Part shown: positions 26,504-36,247 of the stretch, piece after piece | Position numbering within the stretch: position 1 is the first letter of the stretch | How the letters are laid out: each line of letters begins with the position of its first letter | Assembly: GCF_011043545.1 (NCBI RefSeq) | Contig: NZ_JAAKGP010000003.1 | Location: 434,001 to 498,000 of the forward strand | DNA: 64,000 nt | Direction: 5' to 3' | Origin: Rhodobacter sp. SGA-6-6 | GTDB lineage: Bacteria; Pseudomonadota; Alphaproteobacteria; Rhodobacterales; Rhodobacteraceae | Translations under genes and position numbers: made by a program | Notes under the pieces: model-generated | Database searches by the model: none | Seen by the model: the letters and a program-made list of their open reading frames with translations, nothing else | Told to the model about the DNA's origin: nothing

Positions 26504-27037
26504 ATGCCCTATGTCATCGCCCTGCTCGGACTGGTCGCGGCGGCGTATTTCTGGATCAGCCGGGCGCGCGCCGCCGGTCATGCGGCGCAGGACCTGGCGG
26601 GGATGGCGCAGGACGTGATGTCGGCCGCCCGCCGCTTCGGCTTCCGCCGCCGCTACGACGAGCATCCCGTGGACAGCCTGCGGGACCCGGACGTGGCGGT
26701 GGCCGGGGCGGGGCTGGCCTTCCTGGACCTCGCCGGCCTGCCGACGGCGGAACAGCAGGACGCGCTGCTGGTCAGCCTGCAGTCGCGGCTGGGGCATGAC
26801 CGCGCCAAGGCGGAAGAGGCGATGATCCTCGGCCGCTGGCTGGTCGCCGAATGCGGCGGGCCGGACGCGGCGCTGAAGCGCTTCTCGCGCCGGCTGGTGA
26901 AGATGAAGGGGGCCGCGGCGCTGCAACCGCTGATGGAGGTGGTGAAGGACGTGGCGGCCTCGGGCCGCGACGGCGCGCTGACGCTGCGGCAGAAGGAGGC
27001 GCTGGAAGAGATTTCCCGCGCTTTCAGGCTGGGCTGA
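26504..27037 (+). CDS. uncharacterised protein with an N-terminal membrane helix
   Basis: 177 residues. Residues about 2-20 are one hydrophobic helix followed by R-A-R-A-A-G-H, so a membrane-anchored protein with a cytoplasmic helical domain is likely. The rest is rich in Ala, Leu, Arg and Glu and predicted helical, ending in a long helix (T-L-R-Q-K-E-A-L-E-E-I-S-R-A-F). A strong ribosome-binding site (AGGAGGT, 8 nt spacing) supports the start at 26504. I recognise no domain with certainty. The 27043 palindrome follows its stop by 5 bp. Confidence 0.7.
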   Translation: MPYVIALLGLVAAAYFWISRARAAGHAAQDLAGMAQDVMSAARRFGFRRRYDEHPVDSLRDPDVAVAGAGLAFLDLAGLPTAEQQDALLVSLQSRLGHDRAKAEEAMILGRWLVAECGGPDAALKRFSRRLVKMKGAAALQPLMEVVKDVAASGRDGALTLRQKEALEEISRAFRLG

Positions 27038-27042
27038 CCGAC

Positions 27043-27063
27043 CGATTTTTCGGCGAAAGATCG
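27043..27063. terminator. TTCGACGAA-family palindrome between convergent genes
   Basis: CGATTTTTCG-G-CGAAAGATCG, 10-bp arms with one G-T type mismatch around a central G. It sits between two opposing stop codons (27037 and 27072) and is a likely bidirectional terminator. Confidence 0.5.
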
Positions 27064-27071
27064 CTCCCGTT

Positions 27072-27713
27072 TCAGCCCTTGGCGCAATAGGGCTGGCTGG
27101 CGATCCATTCCGCCATCTCGCTGCGTTTCCCGGCCTTGCGCAGCGGCATCCATTGCCGCCCGACGCCGCGGTTGCCCTTGCCGGCGACCACCCCGTCGCG
27201 GGCCACGTCGCGCGAGAACACCTCGACCGCGCATTCCAGGTTCTCGCCGCCGTCCTTCAGCGCCCCGGCCGAGGTGGCGTCGCAGCCGTTCGCCTGCGCC
27301 GTCTTCGGCGAGATCTGCATCAGCCCGACATAGCGCCCGCCGCCGCCCGCCGCCGCCGGGTTGAAGCTGCTCTCGGACTTGGCGACCGCGCTCATCAGCC
27401 CGACCCAGAAGGCGCGGCGGTCGTTCAGCGGCGCCTCGGCATAGCCCGGGCACCAGGCGGCGATGTCGCCCGGCACCCGCCCGGCCAGCACCGCGTCCTT
27501 CTCGGCCACCGCGACGAAGGCGGCGGCGGTCCAGGTGTCGGCCTCGGGGTGGTGGTCCCAGCGGGTGGGCACGTCCGGCAGGCTGGAGGACAGGCCGGCG
27601 CCCATCTCCTCGGCCACGCAGCCGGAGAGGCCGATCATCAGGACTGCCGCAATTGCGCCCTGCCGCGCCCTCCGGCCTGCGCAACCATCACGCGAAATCC
27701 TTTGCCGCACCAT
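27072..27713 (-). CDS. lipoprotein lytic transglycosylase-like protein (SLT fold)
   Basis: 213 residues with a lipoprotein signal: a hydrophobic segment about 19-29, then L29-S-G-C32 as lipobox. The domain carries the SLT/lysozyme-like motif A-K-S-E114-S-S-F-N-P, with the catalytic glutamate, and the partner motif G-L-M-Q-I-S-P (130-136). It should cleave peptidoglycan glycosidic bonds from the outer-membrane inner face. Extra cysteines (C88, a C-D-A-T segment and a C-terminal Y-C-A-K) could form disulfides. Start at 27713 after GGCGGAAAG. It is divergent from the 401-residue gene. Confidence 0.82.
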   Translation of the reverse strand: MVRQRISRDGCAGRRARQGAIAAVLMIGLSGCVAEEMGAGLSSSLPDVPTRWDHHPEADTWTAAAFVAVAEKDAVLAGRVPGDIAAWCPGYAEAPLNDRRAFWVGLMSAVAKSESSFNPAAAGGGGRYVGLMQISPKTAQANGCDATSAGALKDGGENLECAVEVFSRDVARDGVVAGKGNRGVGRQWMPLRKAGKRSEMAEWIASQPYCAKG

Positions 27714-27773
27714 CTTTCCGCCCCTTTCGGCCGTCAGTCTTGCCCGAGGAAACGCTGTCTACGGGCGAACGGA

Positions 27774-28979
27774 ATGGTCACTACACCGCAGATCCCGGGC
27801 CTGGCCACCCGCCTTGCCGCGCCTGCGCGGCTTCTTGCCACGCGGCTGGGGCATCTGGCCCGCGCGCCGCGCCGCGGGCGGCCCGCGCCGCCGCCGGTGC
27901 CGGGGGCGATCCTCGGCGGCCGGCTGCACGCCCCGGTGCTGGCGGCCAGCCCCGAATCCGTCCTCTGGGCAGCGATGCGGGCGGAGCACGCGGCCCTTGC
28001 CGCCGAGGGCCGGTGGGCCGAGCTTTTCGCCGTCCTGCGCCGCGCCGACCATGCCCGCACCGCCGCGCCGGGCGGCCGCCGCCTCGCCGCGCTGGTCAGC
28101 GAGGGCGCCCGGATGCCTTTGGCGCAGGCGCTGGCCCGCCGCGACTGGCCCGCCGCGCTGGCCGGGATCGACCGTCTCGCCGATGTGCAGGCCGCGCATG
28201 AGGACGACCCGATGGCCGCGCATCTGCTGGCGCAGGCGCATCTCGACTATGGCTGGGCGCGCCGCAGCGCCGAGCCCGGGCCGGGCGTCCCGCGCGAGGT
28301 CTGGCAGGACTTCCTCCACCACACCGCGCTGGCCGAGGCCGCGCTCGGTTCCTTCGACCCGGTCGAGGAGGATTCGCCGCTGCTGGCCGGCACCCGCTAT
28401 CTGCTGGTGCGCGGCATCGAGGAGGGCGATGCCCATTGCCGCGACTGGTATGAGGACTGGTCCGACCTCGACCCCACCAACCCCGAGCCGCACCTGACCC
28501 ATGCCGTCCACCTGCTGCCGCAATGGTTCGGCACCCTGGCCGGGTTCGAGGACGAGGCCCGCGCCGCCCTGCGCCGCACCCGGGCCTGCACCGGCGCCTC
28601 GGCCTATGCGCTGTTCCATCTGGCGGCGGCGGAGATGCTGGGGGACCTGCCGCCCGGCGCGAATCTGGCGCTGTTCGTCGCCGGGCTGGTGGATCATTTC
28701 CACGCCACCGGCTGCCAGTATCGCGCCAATATCGTTGCCGCCGCCCTGACTGAATTGCATCACGGCCTGACCGAGGCCCCGCCGCAGCGCCGGGCGGTGG
28801 TGCAGGAGGCGCTGGACGACCACCTGCGCAACTCCGTCCGCGAGTTCCACCTTTCGGCCTGGGAGAACGGCGGGGCGGGCATCTCCTATGCGCTGGAGCA
28901 GGTGTTCGGCCGCGACCTGGCGAGGGGGGAGCATGTCTGTCTCGGCCCGGAGGGACTGGTGACGCGGCTGCCGGGGTGA
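27774..28979 (+). CDS. uncharacterised 401-residue protein
   Basis: A soluble, Ala/Leu/Arg-rich, mostly helical protein without a signal peptide or membrane segment. Residues 1-60 are basic and Pro/Arg-rich; from about 60 it reads like repeated helical pairs (A-A-M-R-A-E-H-A-A-L-A-A-E-G-R-W-A-E-L-F), suggestive of TPR-like solenoid architecture, but no repeat consensus is clear. A conserved-looking central part reads H-C-R-D-W-Y-E-D-W-S-D-L-D-P-T-N-P. The start ATG at 27774 has no strong ribosome-binding site. Function unknown. Repeat copy C starts 34 bp after its stop. Confidence 0.65.
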   Translation: MVTTPQIPGLATRLAAPARLLATRLGHLARAPRRGRPAPPPVPGAILGGRLHAPVLAASPESVLWAAMRAEHAALAAEGRWAELFAVLRRADHARTAAPGGRRLAALVSEGARMPLAQALARRDWPAALAGIDRLADVQAAHEDDPMAAHLLAQAHLDYGWARRSAEPGPGVPREVWQDFLHHTALAEAALGSFDPVEEDSPLLAGTRYLLVRGIEEGDAHCRDWYEDWSDLDPTNPEPHLTHAVHLLPQWFGTLAGFEDEARAALRRTRACTGASAYALFHLAAAEMLGDLPPGANLALFVAGLVDHFHATGCQYRANIVAAALTELHHGLTEAPPQRRAVVQEALDDHLRNSVREFHLSAWENGGAGISYALEQVFGRDLARGEHVCLGPEGLVTRLPG

Positions 28980-29012
28980 GGGAGGTCGCACGACTTTCTC
29001 ACTCCGGCCTCC

Positions 29013-29230
29013 TTGGCGAAGGCTATTGCCTTCGCCACATCGCAACGGTTCCCCTTTATCCCGGCCGGGCCTCAATGGCCCGGCCAGCGCCCGCCCCGCC
29101 CTCGGCGGGCGCTTCTCGCCCGCCGGGTCGGGCGCTGGCCTCCCGCGGGCTCGTGCTACCGTCGTCTCCGGTTGATATGCCGCGCACGGGCGGGGCGAGG
29201 CAGTGCCTCGCCTGTTTCCGCCCGGACAGG
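29013..29230 (+). repeat. five-copy multi-hairpin repeat, copy C
   Basis: Four stems in the same order and orientation as copy A. The first stem has a changed loop region (GGCGAAGGCTATTGCCTTCGCC), but pairing is kept. The central GGCCAGCGCCC...GGGCGCTGGCC frame is almost base-for-base identical to copies B and E. It lies between the 401-residue gene and gatB (both plus strand), beginning 34 bp after the stop, and takes up most of this 333-bp gap. No gene is seen in the remainder. Confidence 0.85.
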
Positions 29231-29312
29231 CGTAGACACTTCCGGGGTTGCCCCACCCCCCTTGCCCCGCCGGGCCTTGCGGCCTAAAGCCTAGGGCCGA
29301 ACGCCAGAGGGG

Positions 29313-30830
29313 ATGCCCATGCTCGACCTGACCTTCACCCCGCCGCAGCCCAAGGTGATCCAGGGCGCGAAACACGACTGGGAACTGGTGATCGGGATGG
29401 AGATCCATGCCCAGGTCGCCTCCAACGCCAAGCTGTTCTCCGGCGCCTCCACCACCTTCGGCGCCGAGCCGAACTCCAACGTCGCCTTCGTCGATTGCGC
29501 GATGCCGGGGATGCTGCCGGTGATCAACGAATTCTGCGTCGAACAGGCCGTCCGCACCGGCCTCGGGCTGAAGGCGCAGATCAACCTGACCTCGGCCTTC
29601 GACCGCAAGAACTATTTCTACCCCGACTTGCCGCAGGGCTACCAGATCAGCCAGCTCTACCACCCCATCGTCGGGGAAGGGGAAGTGCTGGTCGAACTCT
29701 CCCCCGGCATCGCCCGCCGGGTCAGGATCGAGCGCATCCACCTGGAGCAGGACGCCGGCAAGTCGATCCACGACATCGACCCGAACCTCAGCTTCGTGGA
29801 CTTCAACCGCACCGGCGTCGCGCTGATGGAGATCGTCTCCCGCCCCGACATCCGGGGACCGGAGGAGGCGGCGGCCTATGTCACCAAGCTGCGGCAGATC
29901 CTGCGCTACCTCGGCACCTGCGACGGCAACATGCAGAACGGCAACCTGCGGGCGGACGTGAACGTCTCGGTCTGCCGGCCCGGCCAATACGAGAAATGGC
30001 AGGCGACCGGCGATTTCTCGCACCTCGGCACCCGCTGCGAGATCAAGAACATGAACTCGATGCGCTTCATCATGGCGGCCATCGACTACGAGGCGCGGCG
30101 CCAGATCGCCATCCTGGAAGACGGCGGCACGGTCACGCAGGAGACCCGGCTCTACGACCCCGACCGCAACGAGACCCGCTCGATGCGGTCGAAGGAAGAG
30201 GCGCACGACTACCGCTACTTCCCCGACCCCGACCTGCTGCCGCTGGAGATCGAGCAGGAGTGGGTGGACGGCATCGCCGCCACGATGCCGGAACTGCCGG
30301 ACGCCAAGAAGGCCCGGTTCATGGCCGACTTCGGCCTGACCGACTACGACGCCTCGGTGCTGACGGCGGAACTGGATTCGGCGCGCTACTTCGACGAGGT
30401 GGCCAAGGGCCGCGACGGCAAGCTGGCGGCGAACTGGGTGATCAACGAGCTGTTCGGCCGGCTGAAGAAGGAAGGGCTGGAGATCGCCGGCAGCCCGGTC
30501 TCGGCCAAACAGTTGGGCGGGCTGGTGGACCTGATTTCCGACGGCACCATCTCGGGCAAGATCGCCAAGGAGTTGTTCGAGATCCTCTGGACCGAGGGCG
30601 GCGATCCGGCCGCCATCGTTGAAGCCCGCGGCATGAAACAGGTCACCGACACCGGCGCCATCGAGGCGGCGGTGGACGAGATCATCGCCGCGAATCCGGG
30701 GCAGGTCGAGAAAGCCCGCGTCAACGCCAAGCTGGTCGGCTGGTTCGTCGGACAGGTGATGAAGACCACCGGCGGCAAGGCCAATCCGGCGGCGGTGAAC
30801 GATCTGGTGGTGAAGAAGCTGGGGCTCTGA
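29313..30830 (+). CDS. gatB: aspartyl/glutamyl-tRNA amidotransferase subunit B
   Basis: A 505-residue GatB, the kinase/tRNA-binding subunit of GatCAB, which amidates Glu-tRNA(Gln) and/or Asp-tRNA(Asn). Family blocks include [33 protein letters not shown] and the C-terminal YqeY-like domain. Two ATGs at 29313 and 29319 follow AGAGGGG; the first is kept. gatA and gatC are not in the window, so the subunits are not in one operon here. Confidence 0.96.
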   Translation: MPMLDLTFTPPQPKVIQGAKHDWELVIGMEIHAQVASNAKLFSGASTTFGAEPNSNVAFVDCAMPGMLPVINEFCVEQAVRTGLGLKAQINLTSAFDRKNYFYPDLPQGYQISQLYHPIVGEGEVLVELSPGIARRVRIERIHLEQDAGKSIHDIDPNLSFVDFNRTGVALMEIVSRPDIRGPEEAAAYVTKLRQILRYLGTCDGNMQNGNLRADVNVSVCRPGQYEKWQATGDFSHLGTRCEIKNMNSMRFIMAAIDYEARRQIAILEDGGTVTQETRLYDPDRNETRSMRSKEEAHDYRYFPDPDLLPLEIEQEWVDGIAATMPELPDAKKARFMADFGLTDYDASVLTAELDSARYFDEVAKGRDGKLAANWVINELFGRLKKEGLEIAGSPVSAKQLGGLVDLISDGTISGKIAKELFEILWTEGGDPAAIVEARGMKQVTDTGAIEAAVDEIIAANPGQVEKARVNAKLVGWFVGQVMKTTGGKANPAAVNDLVVKKLGL

Positions 30831-30843
30831 CCCCATCCGTTGG

Positions 30844-30862
30844 GGGCGGCGGCCAGCCGCCC
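30844..30862 (+). terminator. GC hairpin after gatB
   Basis: GGGCGGC-GGCCA-GCCGCCC starts 13 bp after the gatB stop. A compact 7-bp stem without a T run; a probable intrinsic terminator or 3' end stabiliser. Confidence 0.45.
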
Positions 30863-30981
30863 ACCAGATGCGGGGGATGTGGCGCGAAGGCGCTGGCGCC
30901 CCGGCGGAAAACCTTTTGCGGATTTGCCGTTGCGGTGCGAATCCCGCTAATATCCCGCGCAAAGGCGGGCAGGAGGCTTCG

Positions 30982-31380
30982 ATGCAGCGCTACGAATACA
31001 AGGTCGTCCCCGCCCCCCGGCGCGGCGAGAAGGCCCGCGGCGTGAAGACGACCGAGGAGCGGTTCGCGCTGGCGCTGACCGGGCTGATGAACCGGATGGG
31101 GGCCGAGGGCTGGGACTATGTCCGCGCCGATGCGCTGCCCTGCGACGAGCGGGTGGGTCTGACCGGATCGAAGACCACCTTCCAGAACATGCTGGTGTTC
31201 CGCCGCGCGCTGGAGGCCGGGACCTCGCTGACGCTGGCCGACGTGCCCGTCGCGGCCCCGCTTCTGGCCGCGCCGGAGGTGGAACCGCCGCTGCCGCCGC
31301 TGCGACTCGGCGCGGCCGAGGCGCCGGTGGGACCTGCGCCCTCGCTCGGCCCGGCCAAGCCCGACCTCGCGGCCGAGTGA
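30982..31380 (+). CDS. DUF4177-domain protein
   Basis: A 132-residue protein. The N-terminal 75 residues match the small DUF4177-type fold: M-Q-R-Y-E-Y-K-V-V-P-A-P, then L-N-R-M-G-A-E-G-W-D-Y-V, then L-V-F-R-R, the usual Y-E-Y-K ... G-W-E-L ... F-K-R pattern. The C-terminal 50 residues are Pro/Ala-rich and probably disordered. An AGGAGG site 5 nt before the ATG fixes the start at 30982, although the frame is open further upstream. Its TGA directly abuts the opposing aminotransferase stop, sharing a TGATCA. Function unknown. Confidence 0.8.
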   Translation: MQRYEYKVVPAPRRGEKARGVKTTEERFALALTGLMNRMGAEGWDYVRADALPCDERVGLTGSKTTFQNMLVFRRALEAGTSLTLADVPVAAPLLAAPEVEPPLPPLRLGAAEAPVGPAPSLGPAKPDLAAE

Positions 31381-32481
31381 TCAGCCGGCGGCCTTCAGCG
31401 CCAGCGGCAGCACCTCCTCCACCACGTCCAGCGCCGGGTCCGGGCCGATGCTGATGCGCAGGCAGCGGTCCAAGGGCGCGACGCCGGGCATCCTGATGAA
31501 CAGCCCGCGGGCCTGCGCCTCGGCCAGCACCTTGCGGGCATGGTCGCCGTCGCGGCCGAGGTCGATGGTGACGAAATTGGTGGCCGAGGGCAGCGGCTCC
31601 AGCCCGTTGGCGCGGGCGATCCGCCCCAGCCTGTCGCGCCCCGCGGCGATCTGCGTCTTCACCTGACGTAACCAGTCCTGATCCGCCAGCGCCGCCAGCG
31701 CGCCGATCTGGCTGGTCCGGCCCATGCCGAAATGGTCGCGCACCTTGTCGAAGGCCAGCGCCAGCCCGGGCTCGGCGATGGCATAGCCGACCCGCGCGCC
31801 GGCCATGCCGTAGCCCTTCGAGAAGGTGCGGAAGCGGATCACCTGCGGGTGGTCGGCCGGGATCGCCGGGATGGCATCCTCCGGCGCCAGGTCGGCATAG
31901 GCCTCGTCCAGAATCAGCAGCGTGTCCGCCGGCAGGTTCGCCACCAGATCCTCGATCACCGCCGCCGGGTGGTGGCTGCCCATCGGGTTGTCGGGGTTGG
32001 CAATGTAGAGCAGCCGCGCCCCCTCCGCCTTGGTGGCGGCCAGCAGCGCCTCGGCGTCCTCATGCGCGCCGCGGTAGGGGACGCGGGTCAGCGCGCCGCC
32101 GTAGCCGGCGACATGGAAGGCGAAGGTCGGATAGGCGCCGAGGCTGGTCACCACCGGGGTGCCGGGGGCCAGCGTCAGCCGGCAGATCAGGCCGAGAAGG
32201 CCGTCGATGCCGGGGCCGACCACCACATGCGCCGGCGTGCAGCCGTGGTGGCGGGCCAGCGCCTGTTTCAGGTCGTGGTTCTCGGGGTCGCCGTATTTCC
32301 ACACCTCCGCCGCCGCCCGCTCCATCGCGGCGATGGCCTCGGGCGAGGGGCCGAACAGGGATTCGTTGGCGCCGAGGCGGGCGCGGAAGGCGCTGCACTG
32401 CCGCCGCTCCAAGGTCTCCGGCCCGGTGAAGGGCACGGTGGAGGGCAGGGCGGCGGCATGGGGCGTCAGGAAGCGGCTCAT
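31381..32481 (-). CDS. histidinol-phosphate aminotransferase-like PLP enzyme
   Basis: A 366-residue fold-type I class II aminotransferase. Family landmarks are L-G-A-N-E-S-L-F-G-P-S-P near residue 33, N-P-D-N-P-M-G (about 164), D-E-A-Y-A-D-L near 188, and the PLP-lysine in T-F-S-K-G-Y-G-M-A-G with R-V-G-Y after it. This resembles HisC, but HisC-like proteins outside the his operon often use other substrates such as aromatic amino acids. No his gene is nearby, so the substrate is left open. The M-S-R-F-L start at 32481 is preferred over a 12-codon extension. Confidence 0.85.
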   Translation of the reverse strand: MSRFLTPHAAALPSTVPFTGPETLERRQCSAFRARLGANESLFGPSPEAIAAMERAAAEVWKYGDPENHDLKQALARHHGCTPAHVVVGPGIDGLLGLICRLTLAPGTPVVTSLGAYPTFAFHVAGYGGALTRVPYRGAHEDAEALLAATKAEGARLLYIANPDNPMGSHHPAAVIEDLVANLPADTLLILDEAYADLAPEDAIPAIPADHPQVIRFRTFSKGYGMAGARVGYAIAEPGLALAFDKVRDHFGMGRTSQIGALAALADQDWLRQVKTQIAAGRDRLGRIARANGLEPLPSATNFVTIDLGRDGDHARKVLAEAQARGLFIRMPGVAPLDRCLRISIGPDPALDVVEEVLPLALKAAG

Positions 32482-32523
32482 CCCCGCATCATTGGCGCGG
32501 CCCGCCCGCCGCCGCAAGATGGC

Positions 32524-32943
32524 TCAGGGGGCGGAAAGCGCGATGCTCGCGGTGTAATCCTGCAGCACCGGCAGGCGTGCGCGTCGGGCCAGTTCCGCCG
32601 TCGAAGGTTCCAGCCCCTCGAAACGCAGGATCATGCCCGGCAGATCGGCGGTGCGGCCGCCGTCGTCGCAGGCGTTGCAGAGGATGACGCTGCGGCTGTC
32701 ATCCGGGGCCAGCACCGCCTCGATCTCCAGCCGTATCATCCCCTCCCAGACGCAGGCGACGTCGGCCGGGCAGCGCTGGTCCGTCACAGCGGTTAGCCGG
32801 AAGGTGACGCCAGTTGTCGGGTCGGAGACCTCGCGGTCGCCGGGCAGGAGAAGGACGCGCCCGTCCTCCGTGGACCCCTCGGCGGCAAGCGGCAGCGGCA
32901 GGGCGGCGAGGGCGAGGGCAAGGGCGGCGGGCAGCAGGCGCAT
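32524..32943 (-). CDS. small secreted Cys-containing protein of unknown function
   Basis: 139 residues. A clear Sec signal peptide (M-R-L-L-P-A-A-L-A-L, Ala/Leu-rich to L-A-A-E at about residue 21) is followed by a beta-rich domain. Two cysteine pairs are visible, C-P-A-D-V-A-C-V-W-E-G and C-N-A-C-D-D, likely disulfides in the periplasm. The C-P-x-D-x-x-C-V-W-x-G pattern occurs in assorted small secreted lipoproteins and periplasmic proteins of unknown role. Start at 32943 chosen because it begins the signal peptide. It lies between the aminotransferase and valS on the same strand. Confidence 0.7.
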   Translation of the reverse strand: MRLLPAALALALAALPLPLAAEGSTEDGRVLLLPGDREVSDPTTGVTFRLTAVTDQRCPADVACVWEGMIRLEIEAVLAPDDSRSVILCNACDDGGRTADLPGMILRFEGLEPSTAELARRARLPVLQDYTASIALSAP

Positions 32944-33015
32944 GGTCTGTCCTTTCGCAGGGCGCGGCGCCGGGAGTCTGGTCCCGCCCGCCGCCCCGCG
33001 CAAGTCGGGTTTGCC

Positions 33016-36000
33016 TCAGCCCAGGTCGGCCAGCCGGGCGAGGGCGGCCCGCAGCTTGGCGGCCTCTTCCTCGCGGGCCTCCAGGTTGGACTTCGCCTCC
33101 TCGACCACATCCTCGGGGGCGGACTTGGCGAAGTTGGGATTGTCGAGCCGGCCTTTCAGCCCGCCGATCTCTTTCCCCAGCTTGTCCAGCGCCTTCTGCA
33201 GCCGCGACTTCTCTTCGGCGATGTCGATCAGCCCTTCCAGCGGCAGGGCGAAGGCCGCGCCTTCCGCCGCGATGGCGATCGAGCCTTTCGGGGCCGGGCC
33301 TTCGGAGAAGCCCTCGATCCGCGCCATCCGACGGATCAGCGCCTCGTTCCTGTCCCATGCCGCGCGGGCGGTCGGGGAAAGCTCGGTCGCCACCAGATCG
33401 GCCTTCAGCCCCACCGGCACATGCACCTGTGCCCGGGCCGAGCGGATGTCGTCGATCAGCCCGGTGACGAAGGACATCTCGGCCTCCGCGGCGCGGTCGA
33501 TCAGGCTGGCGGGCAGCTCGGGCCAGTCGGTGTGGACCAGCAGCTTCTCCCGCTTCCCGGTCGTGCCCCACAGTTCCTCGGTGATGAAGGGCATGAAGGG
33601 GTGCAGCAGGATCATCGACTGGTCCAGCACCCAGGCCATGGTGGCCCGGGTCTCGGCGGCATCCTCGCCGTCGAACAGCGGCTTGGCGAATTCGACATAC
33701 CAGTCGCAGACCTTGCCCCAGACGAACTTGTAAAGCGCATCTGCGGCCTGATCGAAGCGGAAGTCCTCAAGCGCTGCATTGACCTCGGCCAGCGCCTTGG
33801 TGGTCTCGCCGATGATCCACTTGTTCGCTGTGGCCCTGGGGGCGGGCGGCGCGCTTTGCGTCGCGTGGCCCTCCCAGACCCCGTTCATCTCGGCGAAGCG
33901 GCAGGCGTTCCACAGCTTGGTGCCGAAGTTGCGGTAGCCGGCGATCCGTTGCGTATCCAGCTTCAGCACGCCGCCGAGGCTGGCCATCGCGGCATTGGCG
34001 AAGCGCAGCGCATCGGCGCCGTATTCGCCGATGATCTCCAGCGGGTCGATGACGTTGCCCAGCGACTTCGACATCTTCTTGCCCCTGGCGTCGCGGACGA
34101 GGCCGTGCAGGTAGACGGTGCGGAACGGCACCTCGTTCACCACGGCAAGCTGCATCATCATCATCCGGGCGACCCAGAAGAACAGGATGTCCTGCCCGGT
34201 GACGAGGACCGAGGTGGGGAAATAGCGCTGCAGTTCCGGGGTATCCTCGGGCCAGCCGAGGGTGCCGATGGGCCAGAGGCCGGAGGAGAACCAGGTGTCG
34301 AGGACATCGGGATCGCGCCAGACCGGATAGACCAGCCGGGTCGGGTCCTGATTGACGGTGTAATCGGCCAGCGAGTCCGCCAGCAGGGCGGCCGCCGCGG
34401 CGCGGTCGGCGACCTCGACCACCCGGGCGTGGTTCAGCGGATGCGGCAGGGCGGCGAGGTCGTCGCGGAAGCGGTCGGCCACGGCGTCGAAGGCGGCGGC
34501 GCAATGGTGCCGGGTCTCGCCGTTCACATGGCCGGCGTCGGTGAGGATGCGCAGCATCTCCACCTCGTCCAGCGCCTCGTCGCCCTCGTCGTCGGTGAAG
34601 CCGGGGGCATCGAGGGCGAAACCATACCAGACCGGGATCTGGTGGCCCCACCAGAGTTGCCGGCTGATGCACCAGGGTTCGATGTTCTCCAGCCAGTGGT
34701 AATAGGTCTTCTCGCCGGAGGGCGGCATGATCTTCGTCGCGCCCGAGCGCACGGCCTCCAGCGCCGGTTCCACGATCTTCGCGGTGTCGACGAACCACTG
34801 GTCGGTCAGCATCGGCTCGATGACGACCTTGGAGCGGTCGCCGAAGGGCTGCATGATCGGCTTCGACTCGACGTAAGGCACCCGCTCCAGATGTTCGGCG
34901 CCGGTTTCCTTGTCGATGCTCTTCTTCAGCGTGGTGACGGCCAGCCCCTCGGCGTTGATCTGCTCGACCACCCGCTTGCGGGCCTCGTAGCGGTCCAGCC
35001 CGCGCAGGTCGTCCGGCACCAGGTTCAGCGCGTCCACCTCGGTTTCCGACAGCGCCAGCGGCTGCTCGGCGATGCCGGGCGTCGCATAGCCCTTCGCCAC
35101 CAGCCAGGCACGGGAGGCGGCCTGCGCCACTGCAGCGGCCTCGGCATAGGGCAGGCCGTCGTCCCGCATCTGCGCGCGGCTGTCCATCAGCCGGTAGCAG
35201 GGGATGCCGTTGCGCCGGGCCACCGCATAGTCGTTGAAGTCGTGCGCCCCGGTGATCTTCACCGCGCCGGAGCCGAAGGTCGGGTCCGGGTATTCGTCGG
35301 CGATGATCGGGATCAGCCGGCGGTGTTCCTTCGGGCCGACCGGGATTTCGCAGAGTTTCCCGATGATTGGCGCATAGCGTTCATCCGATGGATGAACTGC
35401 CACCGCCCCGTCGCCCAGCATGGTTTCCGGCCGCGTGGTGGCGATGGAGATATAGTCGCGCTCTTCCTCGAAGGTGACGTTCCCGTCGGCGTCCTTCTCG
35501 CGGTAGATGTAGCTCTCGCCCCCCGCCAGCGGGTATTTGAAGTGCCACATATGGCCGGGGGTGTCGATGTTCTCGACCTCAAGGTCCGAGATCGCGGTCT
35601 CGAAATGCGGGTCCCAGTTCACCAGCCGCTTGCCGCGGTAGATCAGGCCCTTGCGGTAGAGATCGACGAAGACCTTGATCACCGCGTCGTGGAAGTTGCC
35701 CTCCTCGCCCGCCGGCGCCCCCGGCGCGCCGGACATGGTGAAGGCCTCGCGGTCCCAGTCGCAACTGGCGCCGAGGCGCTGCAACTGGCCGATGATGGTG
35801 CCGCGCGAGCGCCGCTTCTGCTCCCAGACCTTCAGCGTGAAGGCCTCGCGCCCCATCTCGCGGCGGGTGGCGTTGCCTTCCTTGGCCATCTCGCGCTCGG
35901 TCACCATCTGGGTGGCGATGCCGGCATGGTCGGTCCCGGGCTGCCAGAGCGTGTCGTCGCCGCGCATCCGGTGCCAGCGGATCAGGATGTCCTGCAGGGT

Positions 36001-36180
36001 GTTGTTGAAGGCATGGCCCATGTGCAGGCTGCCGGTGACGTTCGGCGGCGGGATCATGATGGAGAAGGCCGGCGCGCCGGGTTTCGCATTGGCGCCGGCG
36101 GCAAAGGCCTTGCGGTCCAGCCAGAGCTGCGAGATGCGGGCCTCGGCTTCCGCGGCGTTGAAGGTCTTTTCCATCGGCAT
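33016..36180 (-). CDS. valS: valyl-tRNA synthetase
   Basis: A 1054-residue class I synthetase that charges tRNA-Val. The HIGH motif reads P-P-N-V-T-G-S-L-H53-M-G-H56, and the KMSKS motif reads [13 protein letters not shown]. An editing domain lies between them and a helical anticodon-binding domain follows. The last 65 residues form a coiled coil ([14 protein letters not shown]), typical of ValS. ATGs at 36180 and 36174; the AGGGGGAA tract favours the first. It is longer than E. coli ValS (951) but not unusual for this group. Confidence 0.96.
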   Translation of the reverse strand: MPMEKTFNAAEAEARISQLWLDRKAFAAGANAKPGAPAFSIMIPPPNVTGSLHMGHAFNNTLQDILIRWHRMRGDDTLWQPGTDHAGIATQMVTEREMAKEGNATRREMGREAFTLKVWEQKRRSRGTIIGQLQRLGASCDWDREAFTMSGAPGAPAGEEGNFHDAVIKVFVDLYRKGLIYRGKRLVNWDPHFETAISDLEVENIDTPGHMWHFKYPLAGGESYIYREKDADGNVTFEEERDYISIATTRPETMLGDGAVAVHPSDERYAPIIGKLCEIPVGPKEHRRLIPIIADEYPDPTFGSGAVKITGAHDFNDYAVARRNGIPCYRLMDSRAQMRDDGLPYAEAAAVAQAASRAWLVAKGYATPGIAEQPLALSETEVDALNLVPDDLRGLDRYEARKRVVEQINAEGLAVTTLKKSIDKETGAEHLERVPYVESKPIMQPFGDRSKVVIEPMLTDQWFVDTAKIVEPALEAVRSGATKIMPPSGEKTYYHWLENIEPWCISRQLWWGHQIPVWYGFALDAPGFTDDEGDEALDEVEMLRILTDAGHVNGETRHHCAAAFDAVADRFRDDLAALPHPLNHARVVEVADRAAAAALLADSLADYTVNQDPTRLVYPVWRDPDVLDTWFSSGLWPIGTLGWPEDTPELQRYFPTSVLVTGQDILFFWVARMMMMQLAVVNEVPFRTVYLHGLVRDARGKKMSKSLGNVIDPLEIIGEYGADALRFANAAMASLGGVLKLDTQRIAGYRNFGTKLWNACRFAEMNGVWEGHATQSAPPAPRATANKWIIGETTKALAEVNAALEDFRFDQAADALYKFVWGKVCDWYVEFAKPLFDGEDAAETRATMAWVLDQSMILLHPFMPFITEELWGTTGKREKLLVHTDWPELPASLIDRAAEAEMSFVTGLIDDIRSARAQVHVPVGLKADLVATELSPTARAAWDRNEALIRRMARIEGFSEGPAPKGSIAIAAEGAAFALPLEGLIDIAEEKSRLQKALDKLGKEIGGLKGRLDNPNFAKSAPEDVVEEAKSNLEAREEEAAKLRAALARLADLG

Positions 36181-36247
36181 CGGGCATTCCCCCTTGGGCT
36201 ATGGCCCGGGGTTTAGCCTTTGGCCGCGGGATCGGCAATTGCCCATG

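Noticed and set aside
27759-30962. 1067-residue minus-strand frame across the 401-residue gene, repeat copy C and gatB
   Set aside because: It runs through a structured repeat and antisense to gatB; low-complexity composition and no family match.
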